Source: Eubacterium sp.
GTDB taxonomy: Bacteria; Bacillota; Clostridia; Peptostreptococcales; Anaerovoracaceae
NCBI GenBank assembly: GCA_021769965.1
Contig: JAETRU010000019.1
Span: 1 to 64,000, forward strand
Length of the DNA stretch: 64,000 bases
Direction: 5' to 3'
Shown piece by piece: positions 55,549 through 64,000 of the stretch. The notes beneath the pieces were generated by a model that was not told the DNA's origin, searched no databases, and worked only from the letters and a program-made list of their open reading frames with translations. Both the position numbers and the translations under genes were made by a program. Every line of letters begins with the position of its first letter. Position 1 is the first letter of the stretch.

Positions 55549-55566
55549 ACACTACAGTTTAAAAAA

Positions 55567-55640
<74 letters not shown>

Positions 55641-55645
55641 AAAGA

Positions 55646-55720
55646 TGGAGCGGAAGACGAGATTCGAACTCGCGACCCTCGCCTTGGCAAGGCGATGCTC
55701 TACCCCTGAGCCACTTCCGC
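55646..55720 (-). tRNA. tRNA-Gly (GCC)
   Basis: Acceptor GCGGAAG/CTTCCGC, anticodon loop TTGCCAA, encoded CCA. Confidence 0.95.
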
Positions 55721-55725
55721 AAGAT

Positions 55726-55810
55726 TGGTCGAGGGAGATGGATTCGAACCATCGAAAGCTCAGCTAACGGATTTACAGTCCGCCCCCTTTGGCCACTCGG
55801 GAATCCCTCG
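55726..55810 (-). tRNA. tRNA-Tyr (GUA)
   Basis: Long variable arm, anticodon loop CTGTAAA, acceptor CGAGGGA/TCCCTCG, encoded CCA. A GUN anticodon, so a substrate of Tgt/QueA/QueH. Confidence 0.95.
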
Positions 55811-55883
55811 ACATCATCATTTTTCAAACTTGGTATGATATTTATTTGATGAATTGGTGCAATCACCATTCACTTTATGTTGT

Positions 55884-55958
55884 TGGAGCTGGCGGAGGGA
55901 ATCGAACCCCCAACCTGCTGATTACAAATCAGCTGCTCTACCGTTGAGCCACGCCAGC
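55884..55958 (-). tRNA. tRNA-Thr (UGU)
   Basis: Acceptor GCTGGCG/CGCCAGC, anticodon loop TTTGTAA, encoded CCA. Confidence 0.95.
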
Positions 55959-55978
55959 ATGTTATCGACTTTTAAAAT

Positions 55979-56055
55979 TGGCGACCTGGAACGGGCTCGA
56001 ACCGTCGACCTCCAGCGTGACAGGCTGGCATTCTAACCAACTGAACTACCAGGCC
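55979..56055 (-). tRNA. tRNA-Asp (GUC)
   Basis: Acceptor GGCCTGG/CCAGGTC with one G-U pair, anticodon loop CTGTCAC, encoded CCA. Another queuosine substrate. Confidence 0.95.
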
Positions 56056-56067
56056 GCATTGCTGCAA

Positions 56068-56143
56068 TGGTGGGCGTTATAGGGCTCGAACCTATGACCC
56101 CCTGCTTGTAAGGCAGGTGCTCTCCCAGCTGAGCTAAACGCCC
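56068..56143 (-). tRNA. tRNA-Val (UAC)
   Basis: Acceptor GGGCGTT/AACGCCC, anticodon loop CTTACAA, encoded CCA. First gene of the array, 38 bases from the promoter. Confidence 0.95.
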
Positions 56144-56180
56144 TCAGCATTGGCTTCTCAATTGCTTGGCACGTTTACTA

Positions 56181-56209
56181 ATTATACTAGCTTAGTTCAC
56201 ACTTGTCAA
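56181..56209 (-). promoter_or_regulatory. Consensus promoter of the 15-tRNA array
   Basis: Minus strand: TTGACA (56209-56204), exactly 17 bases, TATAAT (56186-56181). Full consensus fits a strong stable-RNA promoter. Confidence 0.85.
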
Positions 56210-56326
56210 GCACTTTTTTATCTTTTCTTTAGACATTTTCTGCGAAACTGTCTAACAGCATAAATTAAAATCGAGCCATGGATTATATTACCACATCTTT
56301 CAGACCATGTCAACAACTTTTTACAA

Positions 56327-56956
56327 TCATTTTCTGATCTGGTGCGGGCTGATCTGTTCACGAAGTATCTCCGCTCTGCCACTGGATAAACCGGTGATCA
56401 CATCCTTCAATGCTCCCGCATGGGATGGATCTGTGACTGCGTCAAATGTGACCGCATCAGCATAAAATATATTATCAAAATTCACCTCAAATGTAAAGAG
56501 GAAATTTTGTATTTTATTAAATACAGCGTAGTCCACCCGATATGTAACAGCCTGCATCTCTACCACGTCACAGATCCCGGCGGCCGCAAGACCAAGCTTC
56601 GCGCTGCTGGTATAAGCGCGGACCAGTCCGCCGGTGCCGAGCTTGATACCTCCAAAATAACGGGTCACCACAACGCACACATTGGTGATGCCCTCCTGCA
56701 CCAGCATCTGCACTATAGGAGCCCCGCTGGTTCCCTGCGGTTCCCCGTCGTCGCTTGCCCACTGCAGCTGAAACTTGTCTCCGATGACCATGGCAGGGAC
56801 ATTGTGCGTAGCGTCCTTATGCTTTTTCCGCACAGACGCAATAAACGCGTCTGCCTCTTCTTTGGTCTCTGCCGGCTTTACATAAGCGATAAAGCGTGAT
56901 CTTTCGATCGTCTGTTCGCAGCTTGCCTCTTCTGCGACTGTGCTATATAATTTCAT
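56327..56956 (-). CDS. YigZ/IMPACT family protein
   Basis: 209 residues. N-terminal UPF0029 domain with 'FIAYVKPAETKEEADAFIASVRKKHKDATHNV', 'ASDDGEPQGTSGAPIVQML' and 'VVVTRYFGGIKLGTGGLVRAYTSSA', the family signature, and a C-terminal DUF1949 ferredoxin-like domain. Yeast and mammalian IMPACT proteins affect translation control through Gcn1/Gcn2; the bacterial role is unknown, possibly RNA or ribosome binding. It overlaps the end of hflX by 14 bases. Confidence 0.9.
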   Translation of the reverse strand: MKLYSTVAEEASCEQTIERSRFIAYVKPAETKEEADAFIASVRKKHKDATHNVPAMVIGDKFQLQWASDDGEPQGTSGAPIVQMLVQEGITNVCVVVTRYFGGIKLGTGGLVRAYTSSAKLGLAAAGICDVVEMQAVTYRVDYAVFNKIQNFLFTFEVNFDNIFYADAVTFDAVTDPSHAGALKDVITGLSSGRAEILREQISPHQIRK

Positions 56957-58223
56957 ATTCCTTCAACCTCTGATAATCTTCCTGTTTCAGTTCCGTCTCA
57001 AACAGCGTTCCCTCCGCCACATATTCCATAGAACGCACCGCGGTCTTCTCGCACAGATATGAGGAAAGGTCCCCTCTGGTATACGGGATCAAAAGCCGCG
57101 CGCGGACTACGTCCGCGAAAAGACGTTCCTTAATGGCAGTCAGAAGCTCTGTCATACCGCTGCCCTCTTTCGCGGACACAAAGCAGCCGGGAACGTCGGA
57201 ATAGGCCGGCTGGAAATCCGGAGCCAGATCCATTTTGTTATAGACCATCAGCTTCTCCCTGTCCCCTGCTCCGATCTCTGACAGGACCCGGTCCGTCACA
57301 GCGATATGAAAATCGTGTTCTTCATAGGATGCGTCGACCACATGAAGCAGCAGATCCGCGTGAAGCACCTCCTCCAGCGTGGCCTTAAACGCCTCGACCA
57401 GACTGTGAGGCAGCTTGCTGACAAAGCCCACCGTATCCACCAGGATAAACGACTGCTTGTCTGCCAGCGTCACGCTGCGGCTCTGCGCATCCAAAGTAGC
57501 GAAAAGCATATCCTTTTCGCGGACGGTTTTTTCCTCCTTGTCAGCCATAGACAGAAGCCGGTTCATCAAAGCCGACTTGCCGGAGTTCGTATATCCCACC
57601 AGAGCTGCCACAGGGATTCCGCTCTTCTCTCTGCGGGAGCGCTGCACATCACGGGTACGTACCAGATCCGCAAGCTCCGCCTTAATATCCTCCATACGCC
57701 GTTCAATATGTCTGCGGTCTGTTTCCAGCTTCTTTTCGCCGGGGCCCCGGGTACCGATGCCGCCGCCCAGTCTGGACAGAGATTTACCAAATCCGGTCAA
57801 GCGCGGCAGGCGGTACTTCAGCTGAGCCAGTTCTACCTGAAGCTTGCCCTCTCTGGAATCCGCCCGGTCAGCGAATATATCCAGGATCAAAATGGTTCTG
57901 TCGATGACCCGCACACCGATGGCGTCCTCCAGATTGCGAAGCTGCATGCCGCTGAGTTCGTCATTGAAGATGACCACGTCCGCCTCCATATTCCGAACCA
58001 GTTCTGCCACCTCTTCCACCTTGCCCTTTCCGATGAAGGTTGCCGTATTAGGCTTCTCCAGGATCTGGACCACTTTTCCCAGAACCTGGGCTCTGGCCGC
58101 TTCAGCCAGACCTGCAAGCTCCTCCATGGAATAGGAGATATCTTCTCTGCGCTGCAGACCCACCAGGATCGCTCTGTAATTTTCTTCTGTAATGATCTCG
58201 TTGTTCTCGTTAAATCTAAGCAT
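56943..58223 (-). CDS. hflX: Ribosome-associated GTPase HflX
   Basis: Splits stalled or hibernating ribosomes under stress. 426 residues from ATG 58223. The N-terminal HflX domain ('AILVGLQRREDI', 'NPNTATFIGKGK'-like 'PNTATFIGKGKVEE', 'DELSGMQLRNLEDAIGVRVIDRTILILDIFADRA') is followed by a helical linker ('GGGIGTRGPGEKKLETDRR') and GTPase motifs G1 'GYTNSGKSALMN', G3 'DTVGFVSKLP', G4 'VYNKMDLA'. There is no ribosome site; an extended -10 stands six bases before the ATG, suggesting a leaderless message, while read-through from yunB is the alternative. Confidence 0.92.
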   Translation of the reverse strand: MLRFNENNEIITEENYRAILVGLQRREDISYSMEELAGLAEAARAQVLGKVVQILEKPNTATFIGKGKVEEVAELVRNMEADVVIFNDELSGMQLRNLEDAIGVRVIDRTILILDIFADRADSREGKLQVELAQLKYRLPRLTGFGKSLSRLGGGIGTRGPGEKKLETDRRHIERRMEDIKAELADLVRTRDVQRSRREKSGIPVAALVGYTNSGKSALMNRLLSMADKEEKTVREKDMLFATLDAQSRSVTLADKQSFILVDTVGFVSKLPHSLVEAFKATLEEVLHADLLLHVVDASYEEHDFHIAVTDRVLSEIGAGDREKLMVYNKMDLAPDFQPAYSDVPGCFVSAKEGSGMTELLTAIKERLFADVVRARLLIPYTRGDLSSYLCEKTAVRSMEYVAEGTLFETELKQEDYQRLKEYEII

Positions 58224-58229
58224 GGCTTT

Positions 58230-58238
58230 AGTATACCA
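58230..58238 (-). promoter_or_regulatory. Extended -10 directly before hflX
   Basis: Minus strand TGGTATACT ending six bases from the hflX ATG, within the end of the yunB region. Predicted transcription would begin at or next to the ATG. Confidence 0.4.
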
Positions 58239-58248
58239 CAAAATACGT

Positions 58249-58914
58249 TTAAGTAACATCCAAAATATCTTCTTTTGGCACATTCACATAACTGTCCGGC
58301 ACTTCACCCAGAATCACGACCTCACATATCAGCATTTTGCTTTTGATCTCGATGCTCTCCGCAGAAAAAGGCTCCAGAATTCTGACGCTGCTTTTCAGGT
58401 CCACATACACTTTGTACTTGGTCTGATTGATCCCCTGGCTCTCGAAGGCAGTCTCAAAATCGCAGCTGGTCACCGCCATAGGCAGGATCCTGATGTTCAT
58501 ACCCATATCAGTCTGAGAAAGCAGCTTGCTTCCCATCAGGGTCCCGTAACCCAGCCTCACCTCCGACGGCTCCATGTCATCATATTTTTTCTGCAGCGCG
58601 GCTGTAAGACCGGATACCAGCTGATTGATCACCGGCGTATTAGCCTGTACTGTCTGTATTTTTCCATTGCTGCCCCTGATCACCTTGAAGAGCGTATCCT
58701 CATAGTTTTTATCTGAGAATTCCTCCTGCACCGTTTCGCTGATGATCTGACCGACAATACCCTCGGCTTTCAGCCTGCTCACAGCGTCGATATTTGGCCC
58801 GATCTGCCATTTTAATCCGACAAGCAGGCAAATGATCCCCAAACACACCATCCCGGCTGAAAAAGCAATTTTTTTGACGAGGCCTGCGGATCCGTTCCAT
58901 CTGTTTCTGCCCAT
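58249..58914 (-). CDS. yunB: Sporulation protein YunB
   Basis: 221 residues from ATG 58914, chosen for the AGGAGG nine bases upstream. One membrane segment at about 16-38, then an extracytoplasmic domain of the YunB family ('LKAEGIVGQIISETVQEEF', 'GTLMGSKLLSQTDMGMNIRILPMAVTSCDFETAFESQGINQT', 'ICEVVILGEVPDSYVNV'). In Bacillus the gene is under mother-cell sigma-E control and needed for normal sporulation; its presence suggests that the organism forms spores. Its ribosome site lies inside the codY terminator hairpin. Confidence 0.88.
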   Translation of the reverse strand: MGRNRWNGSAGLVKKIAFSAGMVCLGIICLLVGLKWQIGPNIDAVSRLKAEGIVGQIISETVQEEFSDKNYEDTLFKVIRGSNGKIQTVQANTPVINQLVSGLTAALQKKYDDMEPSEVRLGYGTLMGSKLLSQTDMGMNIRILPMAVTSCDFETAFESQGINQTKYKVYVDLKSSVRILEPFSAESIEIKSKMLICEVVILGEVPDSYVNVPKEDILDVT

Positions 58915-58956
58915 AAAAAAAAACCTCCTGCTACAGTCTATGCCGCAGCAGAGGTT
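58915..58956 (-). terminator. codY terminator that also contains the yunB ribosome site
   Basis: Minus strand: AACCTCTGCTGC, loop, GTAGCAGGAGGTT (one bulge), then nine T. The right arm contains AGGAGG used by yunB, nine bases before its ATG. Confidence 0.7.
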
Positions 58957-58966
58957 TTTGACTTTA

Positions 58967-59746
58967 TTACATTTCAAAGATCTTAATGCCTTCACGAAGA
59001 TAATCATTGGTGATCTTGATGCGTGTCCCTTTCATACCCAGGGATCTGGATTCGATAACGCCTGCGCTCTCCAGCTTTCTCAGCGCGTTAACGATAACAG
59101 AACGGGTAATGCCGCTCTTGTCGGCGATCTTGCTGGCTACCAGCAGGCCTTCATCGCCCTTCAGTTCCGCGAAGATCTTAGTGACCGCGTCCATCTCAGA
59201 ATAGGACAGAGTAGAGAGAGCCATTTCTACAGCTTCCTTCATTCTATTTTCCTCTTCCTCATCCATGGCAATGCCTCTGGCAACTTCGATGCCTACCACA
59301 GTAGCCCCGTACTCGCAGATAGCGATATCCTCATCATCATAAGCCTTATCAGGTCTTGCCAGCAGCAGTGTAGCGATCCGGTTGCCTCCAAAGATGATCG
59401 GTACGATGGTGTGATATTTGCTGTTCAGCGCATAATCCTCACCATAGAACTCCTTGATGCTGTCATAGATCAGATTGGATCTGGTGTCAGTGACCCGCAG
59501 GAACCGGTCGTTATATACAGAAGGCAGTACCACCTTGCCCGTCTCCTCGTCACGGATCAAAGGCGCCTCTTCACCTTCAGCGTATTTTGCGGCCAGCACT
59601 TTCCCCTTTCTGTTCAGAATATAGACATTGGATCCCAGCATCTCACTCATAATGTTACACAGCTCGTCAAAGGAGATGTACCCTGCCGTGCTCTCAGAAA
59701 GCACCCAATTCATTTTTCTGATTCTCGTCAATAATTTCTCGCTCAT
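58967..59746 (-). CDS. codY: Global regulator CodY
   Basis: GTP- and branched-chain-amino-acid-sensing repressor of nutrient-limitation genes. 259 residues: N-terminal GAF ligand domain ('LLTRIRKMNWVLSES', 'NVYILNRKGKVL'), linker, and a C-terminal winged helix with the near-invariant 'ASKIADKSGITRSVIVNALRKLESAGVIESRSLGMKGTRI'. Gene order hslV-hslU-codY matches the clpQ-clpY-codY locus of Bacillus. AGAGGT precedes the ATG. It probably controls many metabolic operons, perhaps including those of this window, but no perfect CodY box was found here. Confidence 0.96.
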   Translation of the reverse strand: MSEKLLTRIRKMNWVLSESTAGYISFDELCNIMSEMLGSNVYILNRKGKVLAAKYAEGEEAPLIRDEETGKVVLPSVYNDRFLRVTDTRSNLIYDSIKEFYGEDYALNSKYHTIVPIIFGGNRIATLLLARPDKAYDDEDIAICEYGATVVGIEVARGIAMDEEEENRMKEAVEMALSTLSYSEMDAVTKIFAELKGDEGLLVASKIADKSGITRSVIVNALRKLESAGVIESRSLGMKGTRIKITNDYLREGIKIFEM

Positions 59747-59781
59747 ATTTTACCTCTTCTACCTCAACTTTTTTATCATAC

Positions 59782-61221
59782 TTACAGGATATAGCGGTCC
59801 ACATCATCCTTGTGGATCGTTTCCATAAATTTACTCTGTACATACGCCCGGTCAATGGTGATCTGCTCTTCATCCATTTCAGGAATATTGAAAGAAATGT
59901 CTTCCAGCAGCTTTTCCAGAATCGTATGCAGCCTTCTGGCGCCGATATTTTCGGTCTGCTCATTCATAAGATACGACATTGTGGCGATTTCGTCAATAGC
60001 ATCTTCAGAAAATTCTACTTTTATTCCTTCAGTTTCCAGAAGAGCCTTATGCTGTTTGATGATAGCATTTTCCGGAACTGTAAGAATCTGTACAAAAGAT
60101 TCCTTAGTCAGACTCTCTAGCTCCACTCTGATCGGAAAACGTCCCTGCAGCTCCGGGATCAGATCCGTCGGCTTTGCCGTATGGAACGCGCCGGCGCCGA
60201 TGAACAGAATATGATCCGTCTTTACCGGTCCGTATTTCGTATTGACCACGCTGCCTTCCACGATAGGCAGTATATCTCTCTGCACGCCTTCCCTGGATAC
60301 GTCCGCGCCGCTGTGGTAGCTGGAACTGGATGCGATCTTATCGATCTCGTCAATGAAGATGATACCGTTCTGTTCCGCGTTCTCCAGCGCCTCATCCGTG
60401 ACCTGATCCATATCCAGCAGGTTCTGCGCTTCCTGTTCCCGCAGGATCTTTCTGGCCTCTTTGACTCTGACCCTCTTCGTCTTGGTCTTCGGCGGCATCA
60501 TATCCCCGAAAATGTTGCCGATGGCAATGCTCATACCCTCGTTGCTCATATCCAGCTGGTTGCCCTTTGGCGTATCGGTGACCTCGATCTCCACAAACTG
60601 CTCCTCAAGAAGGCCGTCACGCAGCTGCTGCCGCACCTGCTCCCGGGCCATTTCCACATCCCGGTCTTCCGGCTTCGTATCGGCTTCCTTAGCCCTGCTC
60701 TCCTCGTAGAGCTGCTTCTGGCTCGGATAACCGCCGCTGTTCATGATGAAATCAAACGGGCTCTTCGGTTTGCTGCCCTGCGTCTTTTTCTTGCTGCCGG
60801 GAATGATCGCTTCGATGATCTTCTCCTCCGCGATACCCTCGGCAATGTCATATTTCTCTTTCAGCCTGGACTGCTTGGTGATGCGGATGGAAGCCTCCAC
60901 CAGATCCCGTATCATGGAATCCACATCGCGGCCCACATAGCCGACCTCCGTAAACTTTGTCGCCTCCACCTTGACAAAAGGCGCTTTCATCAGCTTGGCA
61001 AGACGTCTTGCGATCTCCGTCTTTCCGCAGCCGGTAGGCCCCATCATCAAAATATTCTTCGGCGTGATCTCTTCCCGCATCTCATCGGAAAGCAGACTTC
61101 TCCTGTAACGGTTTCTCAGGGCGATCGCTACCGATTTCTTTGCGTCGTCCTGTCCGATGATATATTTATCAAGTTCCGCCACGATTTCCTTTGGCGTCAT
61201 ACTCTGAATCTTACCTGCCAT
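59782..61221 (-). CDS. hslU: ATP-dependent protease ATPase subunit HslU (ClpY)
   Basis: AAA+ unfoldase feeding the HslV peptidase. 479 residues: 'MTPKEIVAELDKYIIGQ', Walker A 'GPTGCGKTEIARRLA', pore-loop 'KVEATKFTEVGYVGRDVDSMIRDLVE' (GYVG), the inserted I-domain (about 110-240), Walker B 'IIFIDEID', sensor 'LFIGAGAFHTAKPTDLIPELQGRFPIRVEL', and the C-terminal 'YIL' that docks into HslV. Fourteen bases after hslV, 35 before codY. Confidence 0.96.
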   Translation of the reverse strand: MAGKIQSMTPKEIVAELDKYIIGQDDAKKSVAIALRNRYRRSLLSDEMREEITPKNILMMGPTGCGKTEIARRLAKLMKAPFVKVEATKFTEVGYVGRDVDSMIRDLVEASIRITKQSRLKEKYDIAEGIAEEKIIEAIIPGSKKKTQGSKPKSPFDFIMNSGGYPSQKQLYEESRAKEADTKPEDRDVEMAREQVRQQLRDGLLEEQFVEIEVTDTPKGNQLDMSNEGMSIAIGNIFGDMMPPKTKTKRVRVKEARKILREQEAQNLLDMDQVTDEALENAEQNGIIFIDEIDKIASSSSYHSGADVSREGVQRDILPIVEGSVVNTKYGPVKTDHILFIGAGAFHTAKPTDLIPELQGRFPIRVELESLTKESFVQILTVPENAIIKQHKALLETEGIKVEFSEDAIDEIATMSYLMNEQTENIGARRLHTILEKLLEDISFNIPEMDEEQITIDRAYVQSKFMETIHKDDVDRYIL

Positions 61222-61235
61222 TTTCCATTCCCCCT

Positions 61236-61775
61236 TTACAGCTTCTCCACCGTGATATGATCGTTGGTATACACGCAGATGGATGACGCGATCTTAAGAG
61301 ATTCTCTGACGATATCCTCTGCGCCCATGTCCGTATGATTGAACAAAGCGTTGGCGGCGGAATAGGCGAAATTGCCTCCCGATCCGATAGCGACAAAGTC
61401 CTGATCCGGCACGATGACTTCACCGTTGCCGCTGACCACCAGCAGATCTTCTTTGTCCGCCACGATCATCAGAGCCTCCAGACTGCGCATGCCTTTATCG
61501 CTGCGCCACAGCTGAGCCAGATCTACGGCAGCCCGCTTCAGGTTGCCTCCATGTTCATCCAGCTTCTTCTCAAACTTCTCTGTCAGCGCGAAAGCATCGG
61601 CAACACCGCCGGCAAAACCGGTCAGAACTTTACCGTTAAATATTTTTTTTACTTTCCTCGCGCCGTTTTTCATGATAGCCGTTTCACCCATGGTGACCTG
61701 GCCGTCGCCTCCGATAGCAATATCGTCAGGGCCCCTTCTCACAGCACAGATGGTCGTTGCATGAAATTGTACCAT
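61236..61775 (-). CDS. hslV: ATP-dependent protease peptidase subunit HslV (ClpQ/CodW)
   Basis: Proteasome-beta-like peptidase. 179 residues. The N-terminus '[12 protein letters not shown]' resembles Bacillus CodW, with a short segment before the Thr-Thr pair, so either Thr7 is exposed by processing or an upstream residue acts; Lys in '[18 protein letters not shown]' is the catalytic partner. '[14 protein letters not shown]' and 'ICVYTND' are conserved. Twenty-one bases after topA. Confidence 0.95.
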   Translation of the reverse strand: MVQFHATTICAVRRGPDDIAIGGDGQVTMGETAIMKNGARKVKKIFNGKVLTGFAGGVADAFALTEKFEKKLDEHGGNLKRAAVDLAQLWRSDKGMRSLEALMIVADKEDLLVVSGNGEVIVPDQDFVAIGSGGNFAYSAANALFNHTDMGAEDIVRESLKIASSICVYTNDHITVEKL

Positions 61776-61796
61776 AATCTTTCTACCTCCATTTAT

Positions 61797-63872
61797 TTAT
61801 TCCTTGTAATCGCAGTCTCCATTAGAACATGCCAGACTGCCTGTCTTAGACTTTTTCTCCACCAGCAGAGCGCCGCACTTCGGACATTTCTTATCCACCG
61901 GCCGGTACCAGTAGGACTGGTCACATTCCGGATAACCGCTGCAGCCGTAAAACAGTTTCCCCCGCTTGCTTTTCCTTACCACGATATCCCGTCCGCATTT
62001 CGGGCACGGTACGCCGGTGGACTTGACCACCGGTTTGGTGTTCTTGCATTCAGGATAGCCGCTGCAGGCGATAAACTCACCGAAACGTCCCATTTTCAGG
62101 ACCATAGGCCTGCCGCACAATTCACAGGTCTCGCCTGTAGGCTGATCTTCGATCTGGACCTTTTCGATGGCCTGATCCGCTGCCGCGAGCTCCTTCTCAA
62201 AAGGTCCGTAGAAATCGCGGATCACCTTCTTCCATTCCAGCTTGTTGATCTCTACGTCATCCAGATGGTCTTCCATTTCGGCGGTAAAGCCGGTATCCAC
62301 GATCTCCTTGAAATACTCCTCCATGAGACCGGTGACCAGAAACCCGAGTTCTGTAGGTACCAGCGTCTTTTTTTCCCGTTTGACATATTTCCGTTCTGAC
62401 AGCGTTCCTACGATAGGCGCATAGGTGCTCGGCCTTCCGATGTTTTTTTCCTCCAGTTCCCTGACAAGGCTGGCTTCCGTATAACGGGAAGGCGGCTGTG
62501 TAAAGTTCTGCTCTCCGCTGACATTTTTGGCGTTCAGGGTCTCCCCTTTCTCCATGGCGGGCAGGACCTTGTCCTTATCCTCGTCGGTCCCGTTTTTGTA
62601 GACCCGCTGGTATCCGTCAAAGAGCAGCTTGCTGCCCGTGGTCTTAAAGGTATAGTCACCGTTTTCTATCTCCACCTGCAGATTGTCAAACCTGGCCGCA
62701 GCCATCTGGCTGGCCATAAACCGGCACCAGATCAGCCGGTACAGCTTATACTGATCGCTGCTCAGAGACTCTTTGATGTCATCAGGCTCTAAAGATACGT
62801 TGCTGGGACGGATCGCCTCGTGGGCGTCCTGAATATCTTTTTTCTTATTAGAATAAAAATTGTTTGCCAGATATTCTTTACCGTAACGGCTGCCGATGAA
62901 TTCAGCCGCCGCCGCCTTTGCCTCTTCAGATATACGCACGGAATCTGTTCTCAGATATGTGATCAGACCTACCGTGCCGTGTCCCTTGACCTCCACGCCT
63001 TCATAGAGCTGCTGGGCTACCATCATGGTCTTTTTCGTGTTGAAATTGAGTCTGGTGGATGCCTCCTGCTGCATACTGCTGGTAGTGAACGGCGCGTAAG
63101 GCTTTTTGATCCGTTCCTTCTGATTCAGTGAAGCGACCTGATAAGTCCCTGCCTTCAGAGCGGCCAGGATCTCGTCGCTTTGCTCCCTGCTTTCTACCAC
63201 CAGTTTCTTTTTCTTATATTCTGTCAGGCGCGCGGAGAAGCCTTTTCCCTTGTCAAAGTCCGCCGTGATGACCCAGTATTCCTTAGGATCAAAATTCCGG
63301 ATCTCCATCTCGCGGTCGCAGATGATCTTCAGCGCTGCCGATTGGACCCGTCCGGCGGACAGACCCTTTCGGACTTTTCTCCACAGCAGCGGGCTGATCT
63401 GATAGCCTACCAGTCTGTCCAGCACGCGCCTTGCCTGCTGGGCGTCCACCAGATTCAGATTGATCTGTCTCGGGTGCTTGATAGCCTCTTTGATCGTCGC
63501 CTTGGTGATCTCATTAAATTCGATCCTGCACGGTGTGCTTGGATCGATTCCCAGCAGATAGGCCAGATGCCAGGATATAGCCTCTCCCTCCCGGTCCGGG
63601 TCAGTTGCCAGATAGACTTTTGAAGCCTTCTTCGCTTCTTTCTTCAATTCTTTGATAATATCCCCCTTGCCCCTGATAGGAATATACTGTGGTTCAAAGT
63701 CATTTTCAATATCAATACCCAGCTTACTCTTAGGCAGATCCCTCACATGTCCTACGGATGCGATAACCTTATAGTTTGATCCCAGGTATTTTCCAATCGT
63801 TTTCGCCTTGGACGGCGATTCGACGATAACTAATGTTTTCTTTGCAGTTGCTGTTTTTTTCGCAGTTGCCAT
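61797..63872 (-). CDS. topA: DNA topoisomerase I
   Basis: Relaxes negative supercoils. 691 residues from ATG 63872 (GGGAGG upstream; the frame's 12 earlier codons are unsupported). An alanine/lysine-rich start precedes the TOPRIM domain ('LVIVESPSKAKTIGKYLG', 'YLATDPDREGEAISWHL'); the active-site region has 'ITYLRTDSVRIS' (catalytic Tyr) and 'DAHEAIRPSN'. Three C-terminal zinc ribbons follow: 'CELCGRPMVLKMGRFGEFIACSGYPEC', 'CPKCGRDIVVRKSKRGKLFYGCSGYPEC' and 'CPKCGALLVEKKSKTGSLACSNGDC'. First gene of topA-hslV-hslU-codY. Confidence 0.95.
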   Translation of the reverse strand: MATAKKTATAKKTLVIVESPSKAKTIGKYLGSNYKVIASVGHVRDLPKSKLGIDIENDFEPQYIPIRGKGDIIKELKKEAKKASKVYLATDPDREGEAISWHLAYLLGIDPSTPCRIEFNEITKATIKEAIKHPRQINLNLVDAQQARRVLDRLVGYQISPLLWRKVRKGLSAGRVQSAALKIICDREMEIRNFDPKEYWVITADFDKGKGFSARLTEYKKKKLVVESREQSDEILAALKAGTYQVASLNQKERIKKPYAPFTTSSMQQEASTRLNFNTKKTMMVAQQLYEGVEVKGHGTVGLITYLRTDSVRISEEAKAAAAEFIGSRYGKEYLANNFYSNKKKDIQDAHEAIRPSNVSLEPDDIKESLSSDQYKLYRLIWCRFMASQMAAARFDNLQVEIENGDYTFKTTGSKLLFDGYQRVYKNGTDEDKDKVLPAMEKGETLNAKNVSGEQNFTQPPSRYTEASLVRELEEKNIGRPSTYAPIVGTLSERKYVKREKKTLVPTELGFLVTGLMEEYFKEIVDTGFTAEMEDHLDDVEINKLEWKKVIRDFYGPFEKELAAADQAIEKVQIEDQPTGETCELCGRPMVLKMGRFGEFIACSGYPECKNTKPVVKSTGVPCPKCGRDIVVRKSKRGKLFYGCSGYPECDQSYWYRPVDKKCPKCGALLVEKKSKTGSLACSNGDCDYKE

Positions 63873-63914
63873 GTTTCCTCCCGCACTCTTTCGTTTTAAT
63901 CGTTTCAATAGAGC

Positions 63915-63943
63915 ATTATAGTATCTTTATCAGAATTTTGCAA
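63915..63943 (-). promoter_or_regulatory. Promoter of topA-hslVU-codY
   Basis: Minus strand: TTGCAA (63943-63938), 17 bases, TATAAT (63920-63915), 43 bases before the topA ATG. The remaining bases to 64000 show no gene. Confidence 0.65.
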
Positions 63944-64000
63944 CAAAAATTTTTCCCATTGACGAAAAAATTAATCCTTTCATCTCCAGGACAGAGATTA

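Noticed and set aside
56162-56180. Sigma-54-like TTGGCACG near the tRNA array
   Set aside because: The -12 TTGC is missing at the required distance, and a full SigA consensus promoter is right beside it.

Overview
The window reads as chromosomal DNA from an anaerobic, probably spore-forming member of the Clostridia, perhaps near Clostridiales Family XIII/Anaerovoracaceae. The pointers are CodY beside clpQ/clpY and topA, a YunB sporulation protein, PASTA kinase and phosphatase, an [FeFe] hydrogenase with NuoE/NuoF/GltD-type subunits, CCA-encoded tRNA genes and near-consensus SigA promoters. The genus is an inference from gene content.

Layout. 1-7.3 kb is accessory: the end of an IS3-family element inserted in a frameshifted FtsX-type ABC permease, its ATPase, the remnant of a Fic gene beside an intact fic, a relic ORF, and a DUF262/DUF1524 (GmrSD-like) nuclease. 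7.5-13.5 kb is a leftward ruvC-ruvA-ruvB-queA run behind a promoter with a LexA-like box, then a candidate structured RNA, tgt and rlmD. 13.6-17.8 kb runs rightward: argR-recN, then a MarR regulator with a MATE exporter behind two palindromic operators. 17.9-28 kb holds two leftward redox operons. nuoE-nuoF feeds a 1169-residue NuoG/FdhA-like protein with an embedded GltD module; a second operon has a NuoF-tail/GltD fusion and an [FeFe] hydrogenase. Between the two lies about 0.75 kb with a DnaA-box cluster.

28.5-32.8 kb is a sigma-54 unit: an EamA exporter and a PAS-AAA+ activator, three tandem palindromes, a perfect -24/-12 promoter, then an isochorismatase-family hydrolase and an M20 amidohydrolase. 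32.9-36 kb holds holA and comEC, and 36.2-39.2 kb a class A penicillin-binding protein. 39.2-50.5 kb is a housekeeping run (queH, asnA, priA, def, fmt, a zinc protease, rsmB, prpC, prkC, rsgA, rpe). 50.6-54.5 kb has a radical SAM protein, a secreted glucosaminidase-like protein with three near-identical FN3 repeats, and tdk. 54.6-56.2 kb is an array of 15 tRNA genes under one consensus promoter. 56.3-63.9 kb runs topA, hslV, hslU, codY, yunB, hflX, yigZ.

Connections: queH, queA and tgt are three steps of queuosine tRNA modification; def and fmt handle the formyl-methionine end of proteins; prpC and prkC form a sensory phosphorylation switch next to cell-wall functions; ruvCAB and recN are recombination repair. 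The least ordinary parts are the redox cluster, the sigma-54 unit, the RNA ahead of tgt, and the decaying accessory module at the left end.
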